NCBI GenBank assembly: GCA_016744795.1
Contig: JADGDR010000016.1
Location: 1 to 37,738, forward strand
Length of the DNA: 37,738 nucleotides
Reading direction: 5' to 3'
From: Sulfurospirillum sp.
Lineage (GTDB): Bacteria > Campylobacterota > Campylobacteria > Campylobacterales > Sulfurospirillaceae
The position numbers and the translations under genes are program-made. The notes under the pieces were generated by a model. It did no database searches. It was not told where the DNA came from and saw nothing but the letters and a program-made list of their open reading frames with translations. Shown here in pieces: positions 1 to 7,596 of the stretch (position 1 is its first letter; each line of letters starts with the position of its first letter).

Positions 1-72
1 GAAGCTAAGCTCTTCATCGCCGATGATACTTTCCCTTACTGGGGTGGAAACGTAGGTCGCTGCCGGTTCGCG
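1..72 (+). rRNA. rrf: 5S ribosomal RNA, 3' part
   Basis: The first ~70 bases match the 3' half of a bacterial 5S rRNA: a GAAGCTAAGCTC block (loop B/helix III region), CGCCGATGATACT, a GGGGTGGAAACGTAGGTCGCTGCCGG block (helices IV-V and return strand). The 5' half lies left of the window, so this is the end of an rRNA operon read on the plus strand. The exact 3' end is uncertain by several bases because the pairing 5' strand is not visible. Confidence 0.88.
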
Positions 73-302
73 TTATTTATTTTCCTCTTCAAACACAAAC
101 TCATCCAATTTATTAAATAATTCTTTTAATTGCTTAGCTTAATAGTATTTTTTTTCACTTATTTAATGTTGTAAAAATTTAAATTTTACCTTACTCTACA
201 TATTTACTATAAAAGTAAAGAAAAATTAACTAAATACCTTAAATTTAAATTATATTTTATATTTATTTAGATACCATTTATTAAATAGATAAAGGAGTGT
301 TT
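73..302. other. AT-rich intergenic stretch after the rRNA operon
   Basis: No RNA gene and no convincing terminator is seen here. On the minus strand a short open stretch (stop codon at 73-75, open up to a stop near 139-141) reads like a protein C-terminus (LKELFNKLDEFVFEEENK) and may be a remnant of a lost gene, but 21 codons cannot prove it. The right part is very AT-rich and must hold the promoter of the next gene; I cannot assign its boxes with confidence. Confidence 0.4.
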
Positions 303-644
303 ATGAAAAAGATATTAAGTATCTTAATAGCTAGTTTTTTATTAGTAGGTGTGATAAGTAGTTCTGCTTTGGCTGATGCAGCAAAAGGACAGAAATATTA
401 TTTAAAATTCTTGAAAAAGAAGACAGGACTTAATGGTGCAAAGTTTGCAACACAACATACACAAGATGAGTGGAAAGATTTTTTTGCTAATGATAGTGAA
501 AAGTTTATAGCTGAGTATACGAAGAAGTACCCAAAGCTAGAGAAGTTTTTTAAGGGTAAAAAATTTAAATCAAAATATAGTAAGCATATTGCTGATTTTT
601 GTATAGAGTATGCTAACGATAGTGGTAACGTTCCATCTTGTTAA
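303..644 (+). CDS. small exported protein of unknown function
   Basis: 113 residues if translation begins at the ATG at 303, which has AAGGAG five bases upstream; the in-frame GTG at 297 lies inside that ribosome site and is rejected. An N-terminal signal peptide (MKKILSILIASFLLVGVIS..ALA) predicts export to the periplasm, leaving a mature protein of about 90 residues. It is lysine-rich (FLKKKTGLNGAKFATQHTQ, KFFKGKKFKSKY) and has two cysteines (FCIEY and the terminal PSC) but no CxxCH, so it is not a conventional c-type cytochrome, although the G-x-x-Y-Y-x-K start of the mature part recalls cytochrome-associated small proteins of this phylum. It lies 41 bp upstream of the porin gene and is probably cotranscribed with it. 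I do not recognise a named family. Confidence 0.75.
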   Translation: MKKILSILIASFLLVGVISSSALADAAKGQKYYLKFLKKKTGLNGAKFATQHTQDEWKDFFANDSEKFIAEYTKKYPKLEKFFKGKKFKSKYSKHIADFCIEYANDSGNVPSC

Positions 645-685
645 TAGATACGACTTTAAAAAACTTTTAAAGATAAGGAAATAAT

Positions 686-2158
686 ATGAAAAAATTTATC
701 GCTCCAATATTGATTGGCGCAGTATTCGCAACAGCTTCAATTGCTGCAGATGATTCACTTAGGGCTGAAATTGAAGCTTTAAAAGCACAAATGGCTGAAC
801 TTAAAGAAGCCCAATCAAAAGTAAATATGATTGCACTTAAAAAGCAGTTTTCAGAAGTAAAAGCTCATAGTTCTGGTGATAATGTAAAATTCAGTATTGA
901 TTTTAGGTCGGCTTATGATTATATTGAGCATAAAACAACAGCAGGTATGGGTATGACAGTGGGATCAACAGGATCAATTACTATGGCTCCTAAAGGAGCT
1001 ACTAAAAGCACAAATAGTATTTGGACAAATAAGTTAAATTTAAAGATGGCGGCACAGCCTGTTGAAAATTTAATTTTTAAAGGTACTTTATCTGCATATA
1101 AAACCTATGGACAAAATAATATATCTACTAATAGTATGTTTCAAACTTTTGATTGGTATTCAAGTAATAAACCAAGTGATTCTACAATAAGGTTAAGTGA
1201 AGCTTATTTTATATATTTTGGACAAATTGAAGATGTCCCTTATACTGTTAGTTTTGGACGTCGTCCATCAATTAATGGTTTTATGGTTAATTTAAGAGAA
1301 GACAACGATCATCCTGCTTCACCAGTAGGTCATAATATAAATATGGAATTTGATGGAGCTAGCTTTAAATTTGATTTTGATAAGTTATCAGGTGTATCAG
1401 GTTTGTATTTTAAACTTTGTATAGGAAGAGGATTTTCTGATGCAACAGGAACTTATACAAATAGTTTTGGTGCACCATATGGAAAAGATGATGGAAATCC
1501 TAATATGGATTTAATAGGTCTTTTAGCTCAGCTTTATGATAATGGACAATATAAAGTAATGGCTAATTATTTTCATGGTTATAATATGATGGGTATGAAA
1601 ACTGATGCAATGATGACCCAATTTCAAGGTTTCAAAGATGTTGGAGATTTAAGTGGTGGTTCTTTATCTGTTCAAATTAATGGTATTGGTGATGAAATTA
1701 ATGACTTTTTAGATGATACTATTTTCTTTGCATCTTTTGCTTTTAGTAAAACTGATCCTAATAGCAACGGAATGTTAGGTTCAATGGATAAGGAAACTGG
1801 TACATCTTATTATGCTGGAGTACAAATACCAGCTTTTATGGAAGCTGATAGAATAGGTTTTGAATATAATCATGGTAGTAAATATTGGAGAAGTTTTACT
1901 TATGGTGAAGATACTTTAGCTGGTTCAAAACTTGCCTCTCGTGGTGATGCTTATGAAATTTACTATAATTTACCATTAATAAATAAAAATTTAACTGCTC
2001 AGCTAAGATATACTTATATTGATTATGATTATGCTGGTAGTGATTCATTTTTTGGTATGTCTGGTAATCCTGATGGCATATTTTCTCCCATGGGAGCATC
2101 AACATCTTATATTGAATCTGCACAAAATATCCGTGCTTATTTAAGGTATAGATACTGA
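686..2158 (+). CDS. DUF3373-family outer-membrane porin
   Basis: 490 residues. A signal peptide (MKKFIAPILIGAVFATASIAA) is followed by a short coiled-coil segment (DSLRAEIEALKAQMAELKEAQSK, ~22-45), as in trimeric or peptidoglycan-anchored porins, and then a long beta-barrel-like body with alternating aromatic and polar residues ending in an aromatic YRYRY-type strand (..RAYLRYRY), the usual C-terminal signature for outer-membrane insertion. Length and N-terminal layout fit the DUF3373 family, found mainly in Campylobacterota. Role inferred: diffusion or scaffold protein of the outer membrane. An AAGGAA ribosome site precedes the ATG. A strong hairpin terminator follows at 2170-2203, so this and the small exported gene form one unit. 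The substrate cannot be read from sequence. Confidence 0.82.
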   Translation: MKKFIAPILIGAVFATASIAADDSLRAEIEALKAQMAELKEAQSKVNMIALKKQFSEVKAHSSGDNVKFSIDFRSAYDYIEHKTTAGMGMTVGSTGSITMAPKGATKSTNSIWTNKLNLKMAAQPVENLIFKGTLSAYKTYGQNNISTNSMFQTFDWYSSNKPSDSTIRLSEAYFIYFGQIEDVPYTVSFGRRPSINGFMVNLREDNDHPASPVGHNINMEFDGASFKFDFDKLSGVSGLYFKLCIGRGFSDATGTYTNSFGAPYGKDDGNPNMDLIGLLAQLYDNGQYKVMANYFHGYNMMGMKTDAMMTQFQGFKDVGDLSGGSLSVQINGIGDEINDFLDDTIFFASFAFSKTDPNSNGMLGSMDKETGTSYYAGVQIPAFMEADRIGFEYNHGSKYWRSFTYGEDTLAGSKLASRGDAYEIYYNLPLINKNLTAQLRYTYIDYDYAGSDSFFGMSGNPDGIFSPMGASTSYIESAQNIRAYLRYRY

Positions 2159-2169
2159 TTTATTCTTAA

Positions 2170-2203
2170 AATTAGAAGAGGTTTGTAATCTCTTCTAATT
2201 TTT
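2170..2203 (+). terminator. intrinsic terminator after the porin gene
   Basis: Perfect 11-bp stem AATTAGAAGAG (2170-2180) and CTCTTCTAATT (2190-2200), nine-base loop, then a T run. It lies 11 bp after the porin stop. Confidence 0.85.
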
Positions 2204-2258
2204 CTTCTTTCACTATGATATTTTTGTATTTGTTTTTTTAATGTTAACTAAATCATAA

Positions 2259-2264
2259 TATAAT
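2259..2264 (+). promoter_or_regulatory. probable -10 box for the cytochrome gene
   Basis: TATAAT at 2259-2264, about 105 bp upstream of the cytochrome start and just after the porin terminator. No good -35 hexamer is visible at the usual distance, only a T-rich stretch, which is common for the main sigma factor in Campylobacterota. Confidence 0.5.
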
Positions 2265-2368
2265 GGGGCATAATTAGAAATTTTCATATAAAAGAAAGAA
2301 AAAAAAGTATTTTATAAAAAGTTTACAAATACTATGAAGATTTTTAATCCTTAAAAAGGAAGACATTA

Positions 2369-3556
2369 ATGAATAAATTAATTCAAATAGTCCTATTGTT
2401 AGGAATATTTGGTAGCTTTTTGGCTGCTGATAGTAGTATAAAAGCTATGAAAGTACTTGGTAATGTATCTGATATAGGTCCAACTTCAAAAGCTTGGTTG
2501 AGTTCTGGTTATCAAGATGTTACTCTTTATCCTCAAACTACAATAAAAATAAATGATAAAGATACTAATGAACTCAACGTAAAAGCAAAAAAAGTGAGAG
2601 TTAAAGCTATAACCGATGGTAAGAATATATCTTTTCTTATAAAATGGAAAGATGAAACTAAAAGCATACAAGATAATTATAATACTCATGGGGATGGTTT
2701 TGTGATGCAGTTTCCTGTAGATGCTACCGATGTTACTAAATTACCTTATGTTGGTATGGGTAATAAGGGAAGAGCAGTTATAGTCCATTTTAAAAAAGCC
2801 ATAGGCCTCATATATGAGATAGATGGAGAAGTTTATACGCAAGTAGGTGAAAATAATCAAAATATTTTTGCAGATGACTTACAAAAATATATAGATGAGG
2901 CAGTTAAAAAGGGAGAAGGTGATTATCAAAAAGTCTTTATTTCTGAGGGTTTTCATTTTATGACTCAGATAAAAGATGGTAGTACAGTTGGTAAAATGCA
3001 CATGGTTTACAAAAATGGTTACTGGAAAGGGACGCTTTCTTGTCCACTTAAATCTGATTATCTAGACTTGACTCACGGAGCTTTTCCTGTATCGTTTGCT
3101 CTTTGGGATGGTGTTAAAAAAAATAGAGATGGTTTAAAACTACTTAGTTCTTGGATCGGTGTTAAAGTAGTAGGGAAAAGTGGTGGGGGAAAACTTATAA
3201 ATTCATTAGAGGTAAAACCTAAAGGTGATGAAGTTAATGGTGAAAAAATAGCATTTGAAAACTGTGCTGCTTGTCATAAGTATGGTGAGGTTAATATTGC
3301 TCCAGATTTCATGGCTCCAAATCTTTCAAATATAGGTGGATACTCTACTAAAGAGTACTTGATGGAATCTATAGTCAATCCAAATGCCGTTGTTGTCCCT
3401 GATTACAATACAAATGCACATAAAAACTTTTTTTGGTATGACATTGATGATAAAGGTGTAAGAACTTCTACTATGCCCTCATATAATTGGTTAGACAAAA
3501 AGAGTAGAGATGATTTGGTTGCTTTTCTTAAGAGTTTAAAAGTGCAGACAGAGTGA
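2369..3556 (+). CDS. periplasmic c-type cytochrome with ethylbenzene-dehydrogenase-gamma-like heme domain
   Basis: 395 residues with a signal peptide (MNKLIQIVLLLGIFGSFLAA). Residues ~30-270 resemble the heme-b-binding gamma-subunit fold of the DMSO-reductase-type dehydrogenases (ethylbenzene, selenate, chlorate): an early VRVKAITDGKNISFLIKWKD strand pair, then a FVMQFP segment and MGNKGRAV. The C-terminal ~110 residues are a monoheme cytochrome c domain: CAACHKYG (CxxCH, ~residue 300) and a STMPSYNWL segment that supplies the likely axial Met. No catalytic molybdenum subunit is encoded nearby, so it probably serves as an electron carrier or redox sensor at the periplasmic face rather than as a subunit of a linked dehydrogenase. 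It has its own -10 box and ends before an unlinked small gene. Confidence 0.8.
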   Translation: MNKLIQIVLLLGIFGSFLAADSSIKAMKVLGNVSDIGPTSKAWLSSGYQDVTLYPQTTIKINDKDTNELNVKAKKVRVKAITDGKNISFLIKWKDETKSIQDNYNTHGDGFVMQFPVDATDVTKLPYVGMGNKGRAVIVHFKKAIGLIYEIDGEVYTQVGENNQNIFADDLQKYIDEAVKKGEGDYQKVFISEGFHFMTQIKDGSTVGKMHMVYKNGYWKGTLSCPLKSDYLDLTHGAFPVSFALWDGVKKNRDGLKLLSSWIGVKVVGKSGGGKLINSLEVKPKGDEVNGEKIAFENCAACHKYGEVNIAPDFMAPNLSNIGGYSTKEYLMESIVNPNAVVVPDYNTNAHKNFFWYDIDDKGVRTSTMPSYNWLDKKSRDDLVAFLKSLKVQTE

Positions 3557-3614
3557 TTAAAGGTTAATTTTTATTTTTACCCTACATCAGTGCTTAGTTA
3601 TAGTAGTGATATTG

Positions 3615-3620
3615 TATAAT
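3615..3620 (+). promoter_or_regulatory. probable -10 box for the Pmp3-like gene
   Basis: TATAAT at 3615-3620, 28 bp upstream of the ATG at 3649. The -35 region (around 3591-3597, TGCTTAG) is only a weak match. Confidence 0.5.
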
Positions 3621-3648
3621 AAAATTACTTTAAATGTAAGGATGTAAG

Positions 3649-3816
3649 ATGAGTAGATTAGTCTTGATTATACTTTGTATATTTTTGCCACCAGTAGCTG
3701 TTTTTTTGAAAAAAGGGATTATGCCAACTTTTTGGATAAATTTGATTTTAACTTTAATATTTTTTATCCCTGGCGTTGTTCACGCTTTATGGGTAGTTAC
3801 TAAAGACAAAAGCTAG
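3649..3816 (+). CDS. Pmp3/YqaE-family small membrane protein
   Basis: A 55-residue protein (start ATG 3649, GTAAGGATGTAAG ribosome region upstream; stop 3814-3816). Two hydrophobic helices, LVLIILCIFLPPVAVFL and FWINLILTLIFFIPGVVHALW, flank a short KKGIMP turn. The I-x-x-x-F-L-P-P-V-A-V-F-L-x-x-G first helix and the second helix with L-x-x-x-P-G-x-x-H-A are the signature of the Pmp3/YqaE (UPF0057) family, inner-membrane proteolipids tied to membrane potential and salt or stress tolerance. It stands alone between the cytochrome gene and the sensor kinase. Too short for usual ORF cut-offs, so easily missed. Confidence 0.88.
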   Translation: MSRLVLIILCIFLPPVAVFLKKGIMPTFWINLILTLIFFIPGVVHALWVVTKDKS

Positions 3817-3829
3817 TAGTTTATTTTTT

Positions 3830-5418
3830 TTGTTTACTGAAAAGAATATAGCTCGTTTGATTATTGCAACACCGATTATCTCGGTTTTTCTTTTTGCTTT
3901 GCTTATAATCTATTTTTTTGTAAATGCTCAGTATAGTAACTTTCAGAAAGAGAGTCTTGTCCTTGAAAAAGAGTATTTTTTAAGACAAAAAAATATTTTA
4001 AAAATGAGAACCAAAGGGTTTTAGAGTATATAAAATATCACAGAAAAGTAGAAAAAAAACGATTACATAATGAGTTCCGTCAACTTGTCCGTAGCGGTGA
4101 AAGTGTAACTGAAAAGTTTTTTGAAGAGTATAAAAAAAGGGCTATAAATAATCTAAAAATGCAGATTATCGATTGGATGCAGAGTATTCGTTATGAGGTA
4201 AATGGATATATCTGGGTTCATGATACTTCACATCATCTTATTGCTCATCCTTTTAGATCTATTAGCATAGGTAAGGATGATACAAATAACACAGATGCAA
4301 CAGGCACAAAAATTTTTCAACAATTTATTAATATTGCTAAAGAGAATGAAAAGGGTGGTTTTATCGAGTATTATTGGGCAAAACCAGAGTTTGGCGCTCC
4401 TAGAAAAAAGATAGGTTTTTTGGCTCTAGATAAAGAGTGGGGTTGGGTTATAGGAACTGGATTATATGCTGATGATATAGAGGCTTCACTTTTTAAGAAA
4501 AAATTGGCTTTAGAGAAAAAGATAGATAAATATGTGCAAATTATCTTGCTTACAGCTTTGTCATTAATGATAGTTATTGGTATAGTAAGTCTTTTGATTT
4601 CAAAAAATATTGTAAGAGTCTTTACCAGTTATCGTGAAAAAGTATCTAAAAAAGAACAAACTCTAAAAGAGTTTAATAAAATGCTTACAACAAAGGTTAA
4701 AGAAGCACTTAATGAGGCAAAGAAAAAAGATAAAGCACTTCTTCAGCAATCTCGTTTGGCTCAAATGGGTGAAATGATAAGTATGATAGCTCATCAATGG
4801 AGGCAACCGCTGTGTGAGATATCTGGGATTTTTATGGAGATGGAAACTGCAGCTAAGTTTGATAAAGCAGATAAAAAGTTTATCCTAGCCGAGTCAAAAG
4901 ATGGAACTAGACTTATATCTTATATGTCTAAAACAATAGATGATTTTAGAGATTTTTTTAAACCTGCTAAAGTAAAAGAGCTATTTAGTTTGACTCGTGC
5001 TTGTGAGGAAGCTATAACTTTGTCAAGTGCTAGTTTAAAAAACAGAGATATTCATCTTGATTTACATGTAAAGAAAGATTTACATGTAAGTGGTTATGCT
5101 TGTGAGTTTGCACAAGTGATTTTAAATCTGATTTTAAATGCAAAAGATGCGTTAATAGAAAGAGACATACAAAATCCAAGAATAGTTATAATCATAGAAA
5201 ATGTTAATAATAACTCATTTGTTAAAGTTAGTGATAATGGTGGTGGTATTGGTAAAGATATACTAGACAGAGTATTTGAGCCATATTTTAGTACAAAAAA
5301 AACTACAGGTACTGGATTGGGTCTTTATATGTCAAAAATGATAATAGAAGAGAATATGGGTGGAAAAATAACTGTGGAGAATACAGATGAAGGAGCAAGG
5401 TTTTGTATCGAGATTTAA
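3830..5418 (+). pseudogene. Cache-domain sensor histidine kinase, frameshifted
   Basis: Two open pieces form one kinase. The first (3830-4024, TTG start) gives the cytoplasmic tip, the first membrane helix (~residues 9-31) and the start of the sensor; it then ends at a stop at 4022-4024. From about 4003 the coding sense continues one frame over (ENQRVLEYIKYHRK..), before the nominal restart ATG at 4159. A one-base loss in the A7 (3987-3993) or A5 (4000-4004) run explains it. The rest encodes a Cache-type periplasmic sensor (HDTSHHLIAHP; GGFIEYYW; GWVIGTGLY), a second membrane helix, the phospho-acceptor His (codon 4792-4794, in MIAHQWRQPL), and a full ATPase domain (NAKDAL N-box, DNGGGIG, FEPYFSTK, GTGLGLY). 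The 3' end overlaps the regulator gene by 16 bp. Either real decay, phase variation or a sequencing error; otherwise the kinase is intact. Confidence 0.85.
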
Positions 5419-6059
5419 GAATACTTTGTGTAGAAGATGAGCAGGGTGTAAGAAAACATATAGTTAATACTTTGGCTTATTATTTTAAAAATGTATATGA
5501 AGCTAGTAATGGGAAAGAGGGTTTAAGTATCTATTATGAAAACAAACCAGACATTATTCTTTGTGATATTCAGATGCCTGTAATGGATGGTATTGAGATG
5601 ATTAAGCTTATTCGAAAAGAGGACATAACCACTCCCATAGTGCTTCTAACTGCTCATAATAGTGAAGAGTATTTGATTGAGCTTATAAATCTTCATATAC
5701 AACATTTTATACTAAAGCCAATAAATACTCAAAAATTAGAAGAGGCGTTATCTAATGCCTTACAAGGGAAATATACAGGTTCTATAAAACTAGGATTAGA
5801 TGTTTTTCTTAATATAGATGATTTGATTTTGAAGGTTGAAAATAGAGATATTTCACTGAGTTTTCGTGAGGTAAAGTTTTTAACTTTATTGGCAAATGAT
5901 AATGTTATTCATTACAATACAATAGAAGAAAATTTATGGGCAGATAAGCCCATGAGCATTGGAGCATTGAGAAGTTTTGTCAGAGATTTAAGGAAAAAGA
6001 TTCCTTATGAGATAATAGAAAATGTAGCACAAGTTGGTTACAAATTGTTACACCATTAG
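5403..6059 (+). CDS. OmpR/PhoB-type response regulator next to the TRAP operon
   Basis: 218 residues from a TTG start inside the kinase 3' end, giving translational coupling. Receiver domain ~4-120: acidic pocket E11-D12, phospho-acceptor Asp55 in LCDIQMPVMDG, the T/S position in LLTAHN and the switch Lys in FILKPIN. The C-terminal ~85 residues form a winged helix-turn-helix (SLSFREVKFLTLL..; RSFVRDLRKKI; VAQVGYKLL). It would be phosphorylated by the upstream Cache kinase and, from gene order and the tandem 10-bp repeats at 6091-6110, is the likely activator of the dctPQM operon that starts 95 bp downstream. The binding assignment is an inference. Confidence 0.88.
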   Translation: MYRDLRILCVEDEQGVRKHIVNTLAYYFKNVYEASNGKEGLSIYYENKPDIILCDIQMPVMDGIEMIKLIRKEDITTPIVLLTAHNSEEYLIELINLHIQHFILKPINTQKLEEALSNALQGKYTGSIKLGLDVFLNIDDLILKVENRDISLSFREVKFLTLLANDNVIHYNTIEENLWADKPMSIGALRSFVRDLRKKIPYEIIENVAQVGYKLLHH

Positions 6060-6090
6060 ATAAAAACATCTTTACATGTAACAATTTGAT

Positions 6091-6133
6091 TCTTTCCCCC
6101 TCTTTCCCCCTTTTTATTCCATTAGTATATAAG
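6091..6133 (+). promoter_or_regulatory. dctP promoter with tandem 10-bp repeats (predicted regulator site)
   Basis: TCTTTCCCCC occurs twice head-to-tail (6091-6100 and 6101-6110). A -10-like TATAAG lies at 6128-6133, so the repeats cover the place where a -35 box should be and none is present. Direct repeats one helical turn apart over the -35 are the usual site of OmpR-family activators, and such a regulator is encoded immediately upstream. A near copy of the TTTACATGTAAA palindrome lies at 6071-6082. Confidence 0.55.
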
Positions 6134-6153
6134 TAAATCTAAAAGGAGTAAAT

Positions 6154-7107
6154 ATGTTTAAAAAAGTAGTTTTATTTGTTGGAGTTAGTGCACTGTTAGT
6201 AGCTGGTAATGTTAAGTTGGACTTAAATGCAAAATATGGAGCAAATAACTTTCACACAAAAGGGGCTGAAAAATTTGCAACTTTAGTAGATAAATATACC
6301 AATGGTAGTGTGAAAATTACTGTTCATGCAGGTAGTTCTTTGGTTAAGGGGAATGCTCTTAAAGCGGTAAAAGATGGAACCGTTCCTATGACCGATATGT
6401 TTATTCCTTTTACAAGTGGCGGAGGTAAAGTTTTTGGAATTTCTGCTCTTCCTTTTATTGTTTCAAGTTATGATGATGCATATAAGTTATATCAAATTTC
6501 AAAACCAGCTTACGATAAGGTAGCTAAAAAGTGGAATCAAAAAATGCTTTATGCTGTAACTTGGCCACCAAGTGGAATCTATACAATGAAAGCAGTTAAC
6601 TCATCTGCAGATTTTAAAGGTGTAAAAGCAAGAACTTATGATAAAAACTCAGCTAACTTTGTAAAAATGGCTGGCGGTAGTGCTGTAGCTCTTCCATGGG
6701 GAGAAGTATACTCTGCTCTTCAAACAGGTATGGTTAATCCAGTTGTAACATCATCTGCGAGTGGAAAAGATGGGAAGTTTTGGGAAGTTTTGAAAAACTT
6801 TACAAAGATTGGTTATGCATATCCACTTCAAGCTGTAACAATTAATCTTGATTACTGGAACTCTTTGGATAAAGTTCAACAAGCAGCAGTTTTAAAAGCA
6901 GCTAAAGAGATTGAAGCACTACAATGGGAGGCTAGTAAACATGAAGATGCTGCAGCTCTTAAAATGATAAGCAAAAATGGCATGAAAGTAAGTGAGCCAA
7001 GTGTAGCACTAAAAAAAGAGTTAGATGCTATTGGTAAAAAATTATTAGATGCTTATCTAAAAGGTGCAAATTCATCAATTAAAAAGATATTTAACGAGTA
7101 TAAATAG
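6154..7107 (+). CDS. dctP: TRAP transporter substrate-binding protein (DctP family)
   Basis: 317 residues with a signal peptide (MFKKVVLFVGVSALLVAGN). Binds the substrate in the periplasm and hands it to the DctQM membrane pair, using ion gradients. DctP hallmarks are visible: GAEKFATLVDKYTNGSVKI after the first strand, the FVKM..AVALPWGEVYSALQTGMVN segment, and GVKARTYD with the conserved Arg (~residue 152) that grips a substrate carboxylate. That Arg predicts an organic acid, in this operon perhaps D-glutamate, 5-oxoproline or a related C5 acid; the exact ligand cannot be read. An AAAGGAG ribosome site precedes the ATG. The stop codon directly abuts the next gene's ATG. Confidence 0.9.
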   Translation: MFKKVVLFVGVSALLVAGNVKLDLNAKYGANNFHTKGAEKFATLVDKYTNGSVKITVHAGSSLVKGNALKAVKDGTVPMTDMFIPFTSGGGKVFGISALPFIVSSYDDAYKLYQISKPAYDKVAKKWNQKMLYAVTWPPSGIYTMKAVNSSADFKGVKARTYDKNSANFVKMAGGSAVALPWGEVYSALQTGMVNPVVTSSASGKDGKFWEVLKNFTKIGYAYPLQAVTINLDYWNSLDKVQQAAVLKAAKEIEALQWEASKHEDAAALKMISKNGMKVSEPSVALKKELDAIGKKLLDAYLKGANSSIKKIFNEYK

Positions 7108-7596
7108 ATGTTAGCTAGCTTAAAAGCTTTAAGTAAAAGGCTCTCTCGATTGGGAGCCTACATCTCTTCAATTCTTTTCGTTTTACTAGTTATTTTGATA
7201 ATGACAGAGATTATAGGACGTTCATTTTTTGATTATTCAACAATGCTTGCCGATGAATACAGTGGATATTTTTACCTTGCGGCAGTATTTTTTGGTTTAG
7301 CTTATACCTTTGAAGAGGGTGGTCATATTAGAATTAACTTGATAACTTCAAGATTTAGTGAAAGAGGTCAGGAGTGGATAGATATTTTTGCAGGAGTGAT
7401 GTCAGCAGGAGTTATGCTTTTTGTATTGTACTATTGTTGGTTATTTATGATAGATTCTTTTGAAATGGAGATGCTCTCAGAAAATGTTTCTGAAACACCT
7501 CTATATCTTACACAAATAGCCATGCCTATTGGCATAGCTCTTTTTGTTCTTTCCTTTTTGGTATTTACGTTAAAAAGGATTTTTAATGATTACTGA
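7108..7596 (+). CDS. dctQ: TRAP transporter small permease (DctQ family)
   Basis: 162 residues with four predicted membrane helices (~17-37, ~50-68, ~93-113, ~133-155), the standard size and topology of DctQ. The ADEYSGYFYLAAVFFGLAY stretch between helices 1 and 2 and the GGHIRINLI motif after helix 2 are typical. The start codon follows the DctP stop with no gap, and the 3' end overlaps dctM by 11 bp, so the three genes are translated as one unit. Confidence 0.9.
   Translation: MLASLKALSKRLSRLGAYISSILFVLLVILIMTEIIGRSFFDYSTMLADEYSGYFYLAAVFFGLAYTFEEGGHIRINLITSRFSERGQEWIDIFAGVMSAGVMLFVLYYCWLFMIDSFEMEMLSENVSETPLYLTQIAMPIGIALFVLSFLVFTLKRIFNDY

Noticed and set aside
73-141. Minus-strand open stretch that reads like a protein C-terminus next to the 5S rRNA.
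   Set aside because: Only 21 codons between stops; too short to call a gene remnant without a homologue.
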